Shown here one piece after another: positions 56,353 through 64,000 of a DNA stretch of 64,000 nucleotides. This DNA is from Fragilariopsis cylindrus CCMP1102 (lineage: Eukaryota; Bacillariophyta; Bacillariophyceae; Bacillariales; Bacillariaceae): NCBI GenBank assembly GCA_900095095.1, contig FMBT01000335.1, positions 62,001-126,000 of the forward strand, given 5' to 3'. Under the pieces are notes generated by a model that saw only the letters and a list, made by a program, of their open reading frames with translations, had not been told where the DNA came from and made no database searches. Both the position numbers and the translations under genes were made by a program. Numbering within the stretch: the first letter of the stretch is position 1; each line of letters begins with the position of its first letter.

Positions 56353-59248
56353 ATGAGGTTTTCTTCTGCTTACATCATCTCGTTGCTTATGCCCGTTGTC
56401 GTTACCGCTAGGCTATTGGGCAAGAATAACGTCGACGTTGAAGGAGCGTATCACCAACAAGACAACTACTCCAATGATAGGTATGCTGATGATATGGCAC
56501 TCATTAACAACGAATTAAATAGTGTCGAAGAAGAAGTAGATCATTATCATGATCTCTATTACCACCAGAAACTGGATGGACGTAACCTTCAGCCATTAGT
56601 AGATCTCGCAGCAGAGACATGCGAAGAAAAATGCCCGGGAACAGCGATGCTCGCAGTAGTAACTAAAACCCAGCCAGTAGCATGTGCAAACGCGCTTGTA
56701 GTAGCAACTACAACAGGGACCGAATTAGCGTGCTCTACAGCAATCGGACCACCAGCGGCTACTACAACAGCCACGGCAACAGCTACCGTAAAAGCGAAAG
56801 CAAATGCTACAGCAACCGAAACAGCAACCGCAACTGCCACAGCAACTGAATCAGCAACTGCGACTGCAATTGCACCCAAAAAAGCGGCTGCAGCAGCAAC
56901 TGTAACTCACACCGAAACTGCGGTTGCATCAGCTACCGCAAAAGGGTTATTAGCAACAGGGTCGTTAGCAACGGCTGCAGCAGCAACAGTAACCATAACA
57001 TCAACTAATGTTATGGGTGAAGTTATAGGAACTGCAATAGCAACAGCAGACAAATCAAATGACGCAGCAGCCGACGCAACAGTAACAGTTACAGCACCAA
57101 CAGCAATTGCGGTTGCAACGGCTACAGCAACATCAATGACCGTAGCAGGGGAGGCAGCAGCAACAGCAACAGCAACAGGAACCATGAGAGCGTGCGCAAT
57201 AGCAACCGCAACAGTAACCGCATTACAGTCCTTGACAGCTTGTGCAACTGCAACTGCAACAGCAACCATAACAGGACAATCAGCTACAAAACCCATAAAG
57301 GTGTGCGTAGAAGCACCTGGAATAGTAACAGCAACTTCAATAGTATGCATACCAGAAGGGTAAGAAATGTTGCAGCAATGTGGTGCACCATCTTTCTTGT
57401 CCTGTGTGTCAGTCTATATTATAAATACTAATTGTTTTCTCCCCTCCTATTCTTTCTGCTCTTTCCAATACAATGACCAGGTCAGAGCCAAGTTTTTCAC
57501 CAAGTGATGCACCAAGTGGAAGTCCAAGTGCCTCACCTAGTGGTGGACCAAGTGAAAGTCCAAGTTCTAGTCCAAGCGCATCTCCTAGTTTGAATCCAAG
57601 TGGCGCACCAAGTGCATCTCCTAGTTTGGATCCGAGTGGCGCACCGAGTTCAGCACCAAGTTCAATCCCGAGTGATGTGCCTAGTTTTGTACCAAGTTCT
57701 GCACCAAGTGCTGGTCCAAGTTCGATTCCAAGTCTTACACCAAGTGGTGCACCCAGCTCTGCTCCTAGTTTGAATCCGAGTGGCGCACCAAGTTCAATCC
57801 CGAGTGATGTGCCTAGTTTTGTGCCAACTTCTGCACCAAGTGCTGTTCCAAGTAATGATCCAAGTTCAGCTCCAAGTGATGTACCCAGCTTTATTCCTAG
57901 TACGAGTAGCGCACCAAGTTTTGTCCCAACAACATCTTGTTCTGCATTATGTCCTGTACGTCCTGATGTATCTCTATATATTGGATCTTTTCAATTGTTG
58001 GTTAGCGAATGTATCAGTGATAGCGGCCACTGTCCGCCACTATACAATGTTGACATCAATTGCTGGAATACTGCAGGTATTACTGATATGTCTAATGCGT
58101 TCCGTGATAAATCTGATTTTGACGAACCCTTAGAGTGTTGGGATACGACACAAGTAACAACAATGAAGGGTATGTTTAATGGTACATCTGTTTTCAACCA
58201 ACCTATTGCAGAATGGGATACGTCAAGTGTAAGAAATATGAATGGTATGTTTAAAGGTGCATCTGCTATCAACCAGCCTATTGGTGGTTGGACTACATCA
58301 AGTGTAAGGAATATGCAGAATATGTTTGATGGTGCATCTGCTTTCAACAAATATATTGGTTCATTTGACACGACACAAGTAACAACAATGAAGGGTATGT
58401 TTAATGGTGCATCTGCTTTCAACAAATATATTGGTTCATTTGACACGACACAAGTAACAACAATGCAGGGTATGTTTGATGGTGCATCTGCTTTCAACAA
58501 AGATATTGGTTCATTTGACACGACACAAGTAACAACAATGCAGCGTATGTTTAAAGATGCATCTGCTTTTAACAGACCTATTGGTGGTTGGACTACATCA
58601 AGTGTAAGGAATATGCAGAATATGTTTGATGGTGCATCTGCTTTCAACAAATATATTGGTTCATTTGACACGTCAAAAGTAACAACAATGCAGGGTATGT
58701 TTATTCGTGCATCTGCTTTCAACCAAGATATTGGTAATTTTGACACGTCAAAAGTAACAACAATGAAGGGTATGTTTACTAAAGCATCTATTTTTAACCA
58801 ACCTATTGGTTCTTGGACGACGTCAAGTGTTGGTAGTATGCAGAATATGTTTACTGGTGCATCTGCTTTCAACAAAGATATTGGTTTTTTTGACACGTCA
58901 AAAGTAACAACAATGCAGGGTATGTTTAATGGTGCATCTGCTTTCAACCAAGATATTGGTAATTTTGACACGTCAAAAGTAACAACAATGAAGGGTATGT
59001 TTGCTAAAGCATCTATTTTTAACCAACCTATTGGTTCTTGGACGACGTCAGAAGTAACAACGATGAATCGTATGTTTTTTCGTGCATCGTCTTTCAATCA
59101 ATGTCTTACCACATGGAGAGACGACGTGTCTAGTAATGTTGACACTAGAGGTATGTTAACAAGCACTGCTTGCCCATACGAAAATGATCCTGTTCCAACA
59201 GCTGGTTCATGGTGCCAGTCAACAGGCTGTGCCAATAAAAGTGGGTAA
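56353..59248 (+). CDS. Secreted BspA-like (DUF285) repeat protein with Ala/Thr-rich and Pro/Ser-rich stalks, two exons
   Basis: Exons 56353..57359 and 57481..59248 give 924 aa; the donor GTAAGA and acceptor ACCAG keep frame. The protein starts with a signal peptide (MRFSSAYIISLLMPVVVTA). A Cys-containing segment (AETCEEKCPG) is followed by about 210 residues of Ala/Thr/Val alternation and then a PSxxPS stalk (57482-57930). The C-terminal part has 13 tandem 25-residue units of the DUF285 type, pattern FDTSKVTTMQGMFNGASAF (58141-59115), capped by a Cys-containing end. In bacteria and protists such leucine-rich-like repeats are on the cell surface and bind proteins or sugars. No membrane anchor is seen, so it is likely secreted or wall-bound. 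Confidence 0.8.
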
Positions 59249-59260
59249 AAACCCAACTAG

Positions 59261-59488
59261 TGAGGAATCTAATGGTGGATCTGTGTACCAAGTCGACCCT
59301 AACGAGTCTACTACGAGTCCAGATTATTGTCGTGTTCCAATTGTTCCTGAAGAGGGGGGCCGATACGAGTCAACGTATTCTGGGAATTTTCTCCTGATAA
59401 CAAATATCATTTCTACACAACAGAGGATTCTAAATTGAACTACCGTCTTACAAGATTCATTCCTGATAATTGCTCGTTATTAAATTAG
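59261..59488 (+). pseudogene. 3' part of a PhoX-like (DUF839) domain, frame-shifted
   Basis: One frame gives SEESNGGSVYQVDPNEST and VPEEGGRYEST; the next frame over gives SPDNKYHFYTTEDSKLNYRL and then TRFIPDN to a stop at 59486-59488. In PhoX/DUF839 proteins CEE...G.vYqVDP, GGGRYES and TEDs...l.RF.Pd follow each other in this order, directly after the NCGGGRTPW block that ends at 54265. A one-base shift near 59390 and the lack of the rest of the domain mark it as a fragment. Confidence 0.6.
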
Positions 59489-60225
59489 ATTTGGTCTATT
59501 ACATTCGTGCTGTACCGTAGTAATCGTTGTTATTTCCATACGACAGTTTTAGTAGCGAATTAGCTTAAATTGATTGATTCTTCGTTACAATAATGTTTGC
59601 TTACAATCGTATCGTCCAAATAAGAAGAAGAAGAAGAAGAAAAAATCTCTCAACGAAATAATCATGACTTGGCACGAACGCAAATGACGATTTATCTATT
59701 TTGGTATGGCAAAATTTCCGATGATCTACGAAAGATGACGACAACAAAACGAATAAAAAGATTCGTGGAAACGAGGACAGTAAGCTTCGAACGACATACC
59801 GATGGTTACGTGGTTGCACTTCATTGTCTTATCAAAGATGATGCAGATTACTATAGCAAAAATGAAAGATTATTATGACAATGCAAAATTCATGACGGAT
59901 GGATGACTATGAACGTATCATTGCTAATACGATGGAAGAAGAAGATGATGATAGTTGTATTATTATAGAACTCTAAAACGAACAGATATCATAAGGATTG
60001 AGAAGAAGAAAAAGAAGACGACGACGACGATATTAACATTACTAAGGAATTTATGAAACAAGCAGATATCATAAAGAACGATAATCAGAAAGAATGATAG
60101 AGTAGATTGATATACATATATATTATAGCTCACGTACTTAATAGCGAATGTTTTGTCTTCTCATTTTTCAATCATCATCATCATCATTTAATCATCTTTC
60201 GTTATATTCAGCAGTAGAATTAGAA
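59489..60225. other. Intergenic region
   Basis: These 737 bp contain gaa/aga trinucleotide runs (59620-59640, 60001-60030). Short overlapping ORFs on both strands (59601-59878) have no coding features. Confidence 0.4.
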
Positions 60226-61962
60226 TTAGATCTTAGATTTTATATTAGATTCTTCTTCTTCTTTCTTGTCATGTTCCGAGACAAGAATTGTTTTAATTTG
60301 TGATAAGGATAAATTTCTAGTACGTAAATCAGGTCGTAAGGAGGCATACGCTAAGGGCCAATCTTTTTCATTAAATTTCGGATTTTTAAAGGAAAAATAA
60401 AAGATAATTCTTCTGGAGTTCGAGCGATTGGCATTCCCACAATGCAAGGTCATGGGATTATATAAGGAACAATCACCATTCTGTAATGTCGATAATTTAT
60501 TCGTCGATGTTTCTAGTAGTATTGATTTTCCTATTGTTGTTGTTTCAGTTGTTTCATCTATTGTGGATTCATTATCACCATCACTAGAATACATAGTATA
60601 TTGTCCTGTATTAATTTCATTATGATATTCTTCGGTAGAACTATTTAAAATAAAGGTAGTGGGACCCATCGTTTCGGTAATATCTTGTAATGCGACGAAG
60701 CAGGTTAATGCTGGTGGTATATTTGGTTGAAAATCGGGTGCATAATTATAATCAGCATGTAATAATTGACGTTCAGAATTGGGATCACTAATTAAGGTAC
60801 CTAATTCATATAATTGTGCTTCCTTTCCTAATATAGATTCGATTGTGGTTGATATACAACCATTATTTGTCGACAGTAATATTTCATATAAGGCATTACA
60901 TACTTCATTGGATGGGTATGTTTCTAATGGTAATAACATATCCCAACGATTTAATTTTTCACGTACATCTGCAAATTTTGGTTGTTGAGCATAAATCTCT
61001 TCTAGTGATAAATCTTCGACCGGATTCTTTTTGGATTGAGTATGAAGTGCATCGGCTAGAAAATCATTTATATAATTTATCAGTTCAGACGATGTCTTTT
61101 CTGTTAAACAATTATTAATACGTGCAACACCTTGATCAACAATCACAGCACCAAAATTGGATGTATCATGTTTTATATCAAATACATCATGATGTTGTTG
61201 TGATGATTTATCATCTTCATCATTTTGGTCGTCGTCTTTTCCTTTTTTATTATTGACAGTTCCTTTCTTCTTTCCTTTACTACCACCAAATCCACCGCCA
61301 CCACCACTACCTCCTCCACCAAATCCTCCATTATTTTTAGATTTATTATTATTATTATTTCTAGCAAGTCGAACTTTTTGTTTTTCCAATTTCTCTAATT
61401 GTTTGGATATTTTTTTTCGTGTTACTTCATCTAATTCTTCTAACAAAGTTTGTGTTTGTGTTGTTTCTTCGCCTTCGCCACCACCAATACCAACGGCTAA
61501 CATCCGTTCTTCTAGTAAAGCTATTGGTGTGGATACTGTATCATTTTCTATACCATTAATTCTTTTTGCTATTATTGTGTCAGTAGCAGATGCAGATAAT
61601 GATGATGATGCTAATCTTGTGGTTGTGGAGGATGCTGTCTTCGTTTTTGCCATTGTATTCGTCATCGTCGTCGTCATCGTCGTCGTCGTCCTCCTCACAA
61701 TTTTATTTTGAAGGGATTGCTGTTGCTGTTGCTGTTGCCATTTTATTATTGGTGTGTAAATCGATGGAGTTGTAGGAGATGATGAAAATGCTGATACAAG
61801 AACGCCGCATGATGATGTTGTTGTTGTTGTTGTTGTCGTCGTCGTCATCATTGTACAAAAGGTAACAAAAAGGAAAATCCTTATTGTTACTACTCCTGTT
61901 GTTACTCCCAACGACGTCATCATCTTCATCATCATCAGCCGTAGTTCCTCTTGTGTCGACAT
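60226..61962 (-). CDS. PhyH-like Fe(II)/2-oxoglutarate dioxygenase, predicted plastid-targeted
   Basis: The protein is 578 aa. The N-terminus has a hydrophobic signal (TIRIFLFVTFCTMM, then a Thr run) and GVLVSAFSSSP, a diatom plastid cleavage motif. After Thr-, Asn- and Gly-rich spacers the domain begins near GAVIVDQGVARINNCLTE. The iron ligands are His402 and Asp404 (LLHADYN) and the distal His507 (LHCGNAN); the Arg after it (SNSRRIIFYF) would bind 2-oxoglutarate. This is the phytanoyl-CoA dioxygenase-like fold, oxidising an unknown substrate with O2. It is divergent from the DUF3253 gene; the 314-bp gap has a gtac repeat near 62080. Confidence 0.75.
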   Translation of the reverse strand: MSTQEELRLMMMKMMTSLGVTTGVVTIRIFLFVTFCTMMTTTTTTTTTTSSCGVLVSAFSSSPTTPSIYTPIIKWQQQQQQQSLQNKIVRRTTTTMTTTMTNTMAKTKTASSTTTRLASSSLSASATDTIIAKRINGIENDTVSTPIALLEERMLAVGIGGGEGEETTQTQTLLEELDEVTRKKISKQLEKLEKQKVRLARNNNNNKSKNNGGFGGGGSGGGGGFGGSKGKKKGTVNNKKGKDDDQNDEDDKSSQQHHDVFDIKHDTSNFGAVIVDQGVARINNCLTEKTSSELINYINDFLADALHTQSKKNPVEDLSLEEIYAQQPKFADVREKLNRWDMLLPLETYPSNEVCNALYEILLSTNNGCISTTIESILGKEAQLYELGTLISDPNSERQLLHADYNYAPDFQPNIPPALTCFVALQDITETMGPTTFILNSSTEEYHNEINTGQYTMYSSDGDNESTIDETTETTTIGKSILLETSTNKLSTLQNGDCSLYNPMTLHCGNANRSNSRRIIFYFSFKNPKFNEKDWPLAYASLRPDLRTRNLSLSQIKTILVSEHDKKEEEESNIKSKI

Positions 61963-62276
61963 TGACAGATATTTGCCGTTGCCTTCTTACTGTAGCTCTG
62001 CTAACAATGAACCTTCGATTGTTGTGAGAAGTGAAAGAGCGAGAGTTGATTATTTTTTTAATTCTCGGTGATGTGTGTACGTACGTACGTAGGACAGTCT
62101 GGCAGATTTCTATCGCGCAATCAGCGCGTTGAAGAAATCATACGGTACCGGCGGATCCTTTTTTGGACAGCATCTCATCTCATTCTCATTTTGCTTTCAA
62201 TTGCGTCTCTCTTTCATAAAGCATTTTAGAAGCGACTGCGGCATTCCTCAAGCGAAACAACCAAAACGACAGTACT
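61963..62276. promoter_or_regulatory. Divergent intergenic region
   Basis: These 314 bp lie between the divergent PhyH-like and DUF3253 genes, with a (GTAC)n run at about 62080-62092. It presumably serves both promoters. Confidence 0.4.
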
Positions 62277-62786
62277 ATGGATAGTATTCTTGGAAAGCAT
62301 AATGGAAACGATGGTAATGATATTACTTATAAACAAGAAGAAGAAACTAAGAAAAGGACCGCAGTAGTATCGTTGTTGTTGTCGTCATCATCGTCGTCTA
62401 ATTCTTCGAAGAAAAAGAAGTCCAAGTTGTTGTACGATGACAATGATAAAGATGAGGATGAGGATGATGACTTAGAATTAGACCGTAACATTGAATCTAC
62501 AATGATTGAACTATTGATGAAACGTGGAACAGAAAAAACTTGTTGACCATCTGAAATTCCACGCAAATTGTTTCATTGGAAATCTTTATCCTCTGACACG
62601 AAAAAAGAACTAATGATAAAGACTCGATTAATTGCTTATCGGTATACTGCTACTACAAGTAGTAGTAGTAATAATAATATTCTTCTTCTTGAAGTTACCC
62701 AAAGAGGAACACCAATTTTAAATCCAACAGAAGATACTGTGAAAGGTCCAATTCGATTAAGGTTGGTGTCATCATTGCCATCATAG
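62277..62786 (+). CDS. DUF3253-like protein with in-frame TGA at the conserved Cys: candidate selenoprotein
   Basis: From ATG 62277 the frame runs 89 codons to TGA (62544-62546) and then continues in the same frame to TAG at 62784-62786, 169 codons in all. A disordered Ser/Lys/Asp N-terminus leads to the domain: RNIESTMIELLMKRGTEKTC, TGA, PSEIPRKLFHW, KKELMIKTRLIAYR, LLLEVTQRGTPILNPTE and KGPIRLRLV. In DUF3253 proteins I recall the motif as K(T/S)-x-CPSEVAR, so the TGA falls exactly on the Cys. Cys replaced by TGA with coding kept on both sides is the usual sign of selenocysteine. By eye I found no convincing SECIS in the 3' region. The alternative is a nonsense mutation. The family function is unknown to me. 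Confidence 0.65.
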
Positions 62787-63648
62787 TCATTATCGCAAAA
62801 AGGTGGCGAGTAGCAAGACTAAAAGTATGATGATTCTTCTGCTACTAGCAGAGTTTCGCTCTCATGATGCGTACACAAAAAAAATCTGTGGATCGGATTT
62901 GAGTGAGTCAATTCTTTCTTTCGCGAAAACATGAAAAAAGAAAAATAGATCTCCCCTATTTACCTATCAACACGTAATCATGACCGTTACTCCGGAATGA
63001 CAATCACAGATGGACTTTTTTCATTTTCTTATTTCGAAAACGAAAAAACAAAATAGAAATCTCATCGTAATTTGATAACACGGATACAATCATAGCTTTT
63101 TAAGACGATTCGATTCGCTGGGAAGGGACAAAAAGGAGTATAAGAGAGCTACGTATTGGGATTAGTACATAATTAACAGAGTATTCGTACGATAATGTTT
63201 TTTTTTAAACTAATATTATTTTTTCTGAATTAATATTCTTAAATTTAAGACACATAGACACAAAAAACAGCTGGTATACAGTACACACGCATATATACCA
63301 CAATAAAATGAAGTCCGTCCCCGTTCCTGCACTTCCCATTTTTTTTAATACAAACGAATCTTCCTCATTTGACTTGATTTGATTTGATTCATTCACATCC
63401 CTTTCTTCTTCTTCTTCTTCTTCTTCTTTGACAATAACATCCCAAGTTCACCCGTTGATACCATATATATCCCGTCCCATCCCGTCCCATAATTTTCCAA
63501 AACAAAATGTCCCTTTCCCTCTTTTTTCCGATTTTTATTCGTCGTCGTCGTCCCACCACTCCACGTAGAGAAAAAAATCCATGTATCCGTCGTCATTACG
63601 ATATTTTTGTGACTCCATATTTTGTTGGTGCTTTCTTTTGGAGTGTCT
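62787..63648. other. 3' flank of the DUF3253 gene; searched for SECIS
   Basis: AT-rich with no gene. Two TGAT words (62831-62834 and 62865-62868) are flanked by a 5-bp stem (62825-62829 with 62870-62874), as in a SECIS core, but the sequence between folds into other hairpins rather than one helix. A (ctt)n run lies at 63402-63427. ORFs at 63507-63871 are antisense shadows of the partial gene to the right. Confidence 0.3.
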
Positions 63649-63999
63649 TTATACTTCAGTACCATCACTTTTGTCGATTTGTTTTGATGTTGGTGATTCT
63701 CCCGAGGATTGGTCCTTACTATTCGCAAGAGGAGGTGATGCATTATCAGCATCAGCATCAGCATCAGCATCATCTGGAGGCATAGCATCGTCCCCATCAT
63801 TCTTTTCCGCCGACGAAGCAGTAGTAGTAGGAGGATCCTTGTCATTATTATTCGATTCGTCACCACCCTGATGATGATCATATGCCGGAGGAGGAAGGCC
63901 GTAAGGATCACCACCCTCCTGGTGATGTTGCGACGGATATTGTGGTGGAGGTGGATTGAACGGATCTCTATTAAGGTTACCACCGTAATAGTCCATCAT
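63649..63999 (-). CDS. Proline-rich disordered protein, partial at window edge
   Basis: At least 116 aa: RDPFNPPPPQYPSQHH, a Gly/Pro/Tyr/His-rich part, an Asp/Ala run from a gatgct-type repeat and a Ser/Lys/Glu tail ending SDGTEV. The open frame reaches the window end, so the protein may begin further right. Pro/Tyr/Gly-rich stretches like this often form tails of membrane-trafficking proteins. No domain is visible here. Confidence 0.5.
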   Translation of the reverse strand: MMDYYGGNLNRDPFNPPPPQYPSQHHQEGGDPYGLPPPAYDHHQGGDESNNNDKDPPTTTASSAEKNDGDDAMPPDDADADADADNASPPLANSKDQSSGESPTSKQIDKSDGTEV

Positions 64000-64000
64000 A

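Noticed and set aside
56589-57350. Ala/Val-rich minus ORFs opposite the Ala/Thr stalk
   Set aside because: Antisense shadows of the alternating Ala/Thr codons of the real gene.
57991-59097. Long minus-strand ORF (368 codons) opposite the BspA-like gene
   Set aside because: It is the mirror of the 75-bp repeats, which have no stops in that antisense frame; the plus strand has the recognised domain.
54265-59260. A 5-kb intron joining the two PhoX-like parts
   Set aside because: It would contain a whole gene on the same strand, the join would skip three expected residues, and both parts have other stops or frameshifts.
62825-62874. Possible SECIS core with TGAT on both sides
   Set aside because: The outer 5-bp stem exists, but the sequence between pairs into separate small hairpins and there is no AA in an apical loop at the right distance.
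1-64000. CRISPR arrays, bacterial operons, rRNA
   Set aside because: No regularly spaced repeats, no ribosome-binding pattern and no rRNA sequence; the window is eukaryotic.

Overview
This window looks like nuclear DNA from a diatom or a close stramenopile relative. The genes are eukaryotic, with short GT-AG introns. Long Asn/Ser/Thr/Asp/Gln homopolymer runs occur in most proteins. Several predicted plastid proteins carry a signal peptide followed by a Phe-containing cleavage motif (AF-S, TS-F), as in diatom bipartite presequences. Other diatom-type content includes a theta-type (LCIB) carbonic anhydrase, FG-GAP-like membrane proteins, DUF285/BspA-like surface repeats, PhoX-like DUF839 sequence and a Ty1/copia element. 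I cannot name the genus.

Layout. 0-8 kb: the 3' part of a gene ending in a trypsin-like protease domain, a Ty3/gypsy integrase tail, ALG9, a TPR protein and a spliced predicted thylakoid-lumen protein. 9-14 kb: a phosphoglycerate-mutase-like protein with an EF-hand, a bacterial-looking PAF-acetylhydrolase-like hydrolase, and a T-rich relic that reads as decayed coding sequence on the minus strand. 14-26 kb: a three-exon HECT ubiquitin ligase, a methyltransferase with a 43-nt exon, an F-box-like protein, a plastid-type hypothetical, a small hairpin MITE and a disordered protein. 26-28.3 kb: a TA-flanked, TIR-bounded degenerate DNA transposon. 28-35 kb: an unknown protein, a large membrane protein with a beta-propeller-like ectodomain and a small predicted plastid protein. 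36.2-43.9 kb: a young but broken copia retrotransposon on the minus strand, with almost identical LTRs and a 5-bp target duplication. 44-52 kb: a small ORF, LCIB-type carbonic anhydrase, a PsbP-like protein, a cytochrome b5 reductase-like protein and a CREG-like protein. 52-59.5 kb: a Cys-rich/mucin-like secreted gene running into the 5' part of a PhoX-like domain, a nested repeat field, a BspA-like surface gene and then the 3' part of a PhoX-like domain. 60-64 kb: a PhyH-type oxygenase, a DUF3253 protein with an in-frame TGA at its conserved Cys, and a partial proline-rich protein.

The genes are mostly independent single units, with several divergent pairs sharing short promoters. Common themes are plastid function and carbon handling (LCIB, PsbP-like, lumen protein), secretory-pathway and surface biology (ALG9, FG-GAP-like, BspA-like, CREG-like, mucin-like), and ubiquitin-linked proteins (HECT, F-box-like). 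The observation I rate highest is the DUF3253 gene at 62277-62786. Its TGA falls on the Cys of the family CPSE motif and coding continues in the same frame, which makes it a candidate selenoprotein.
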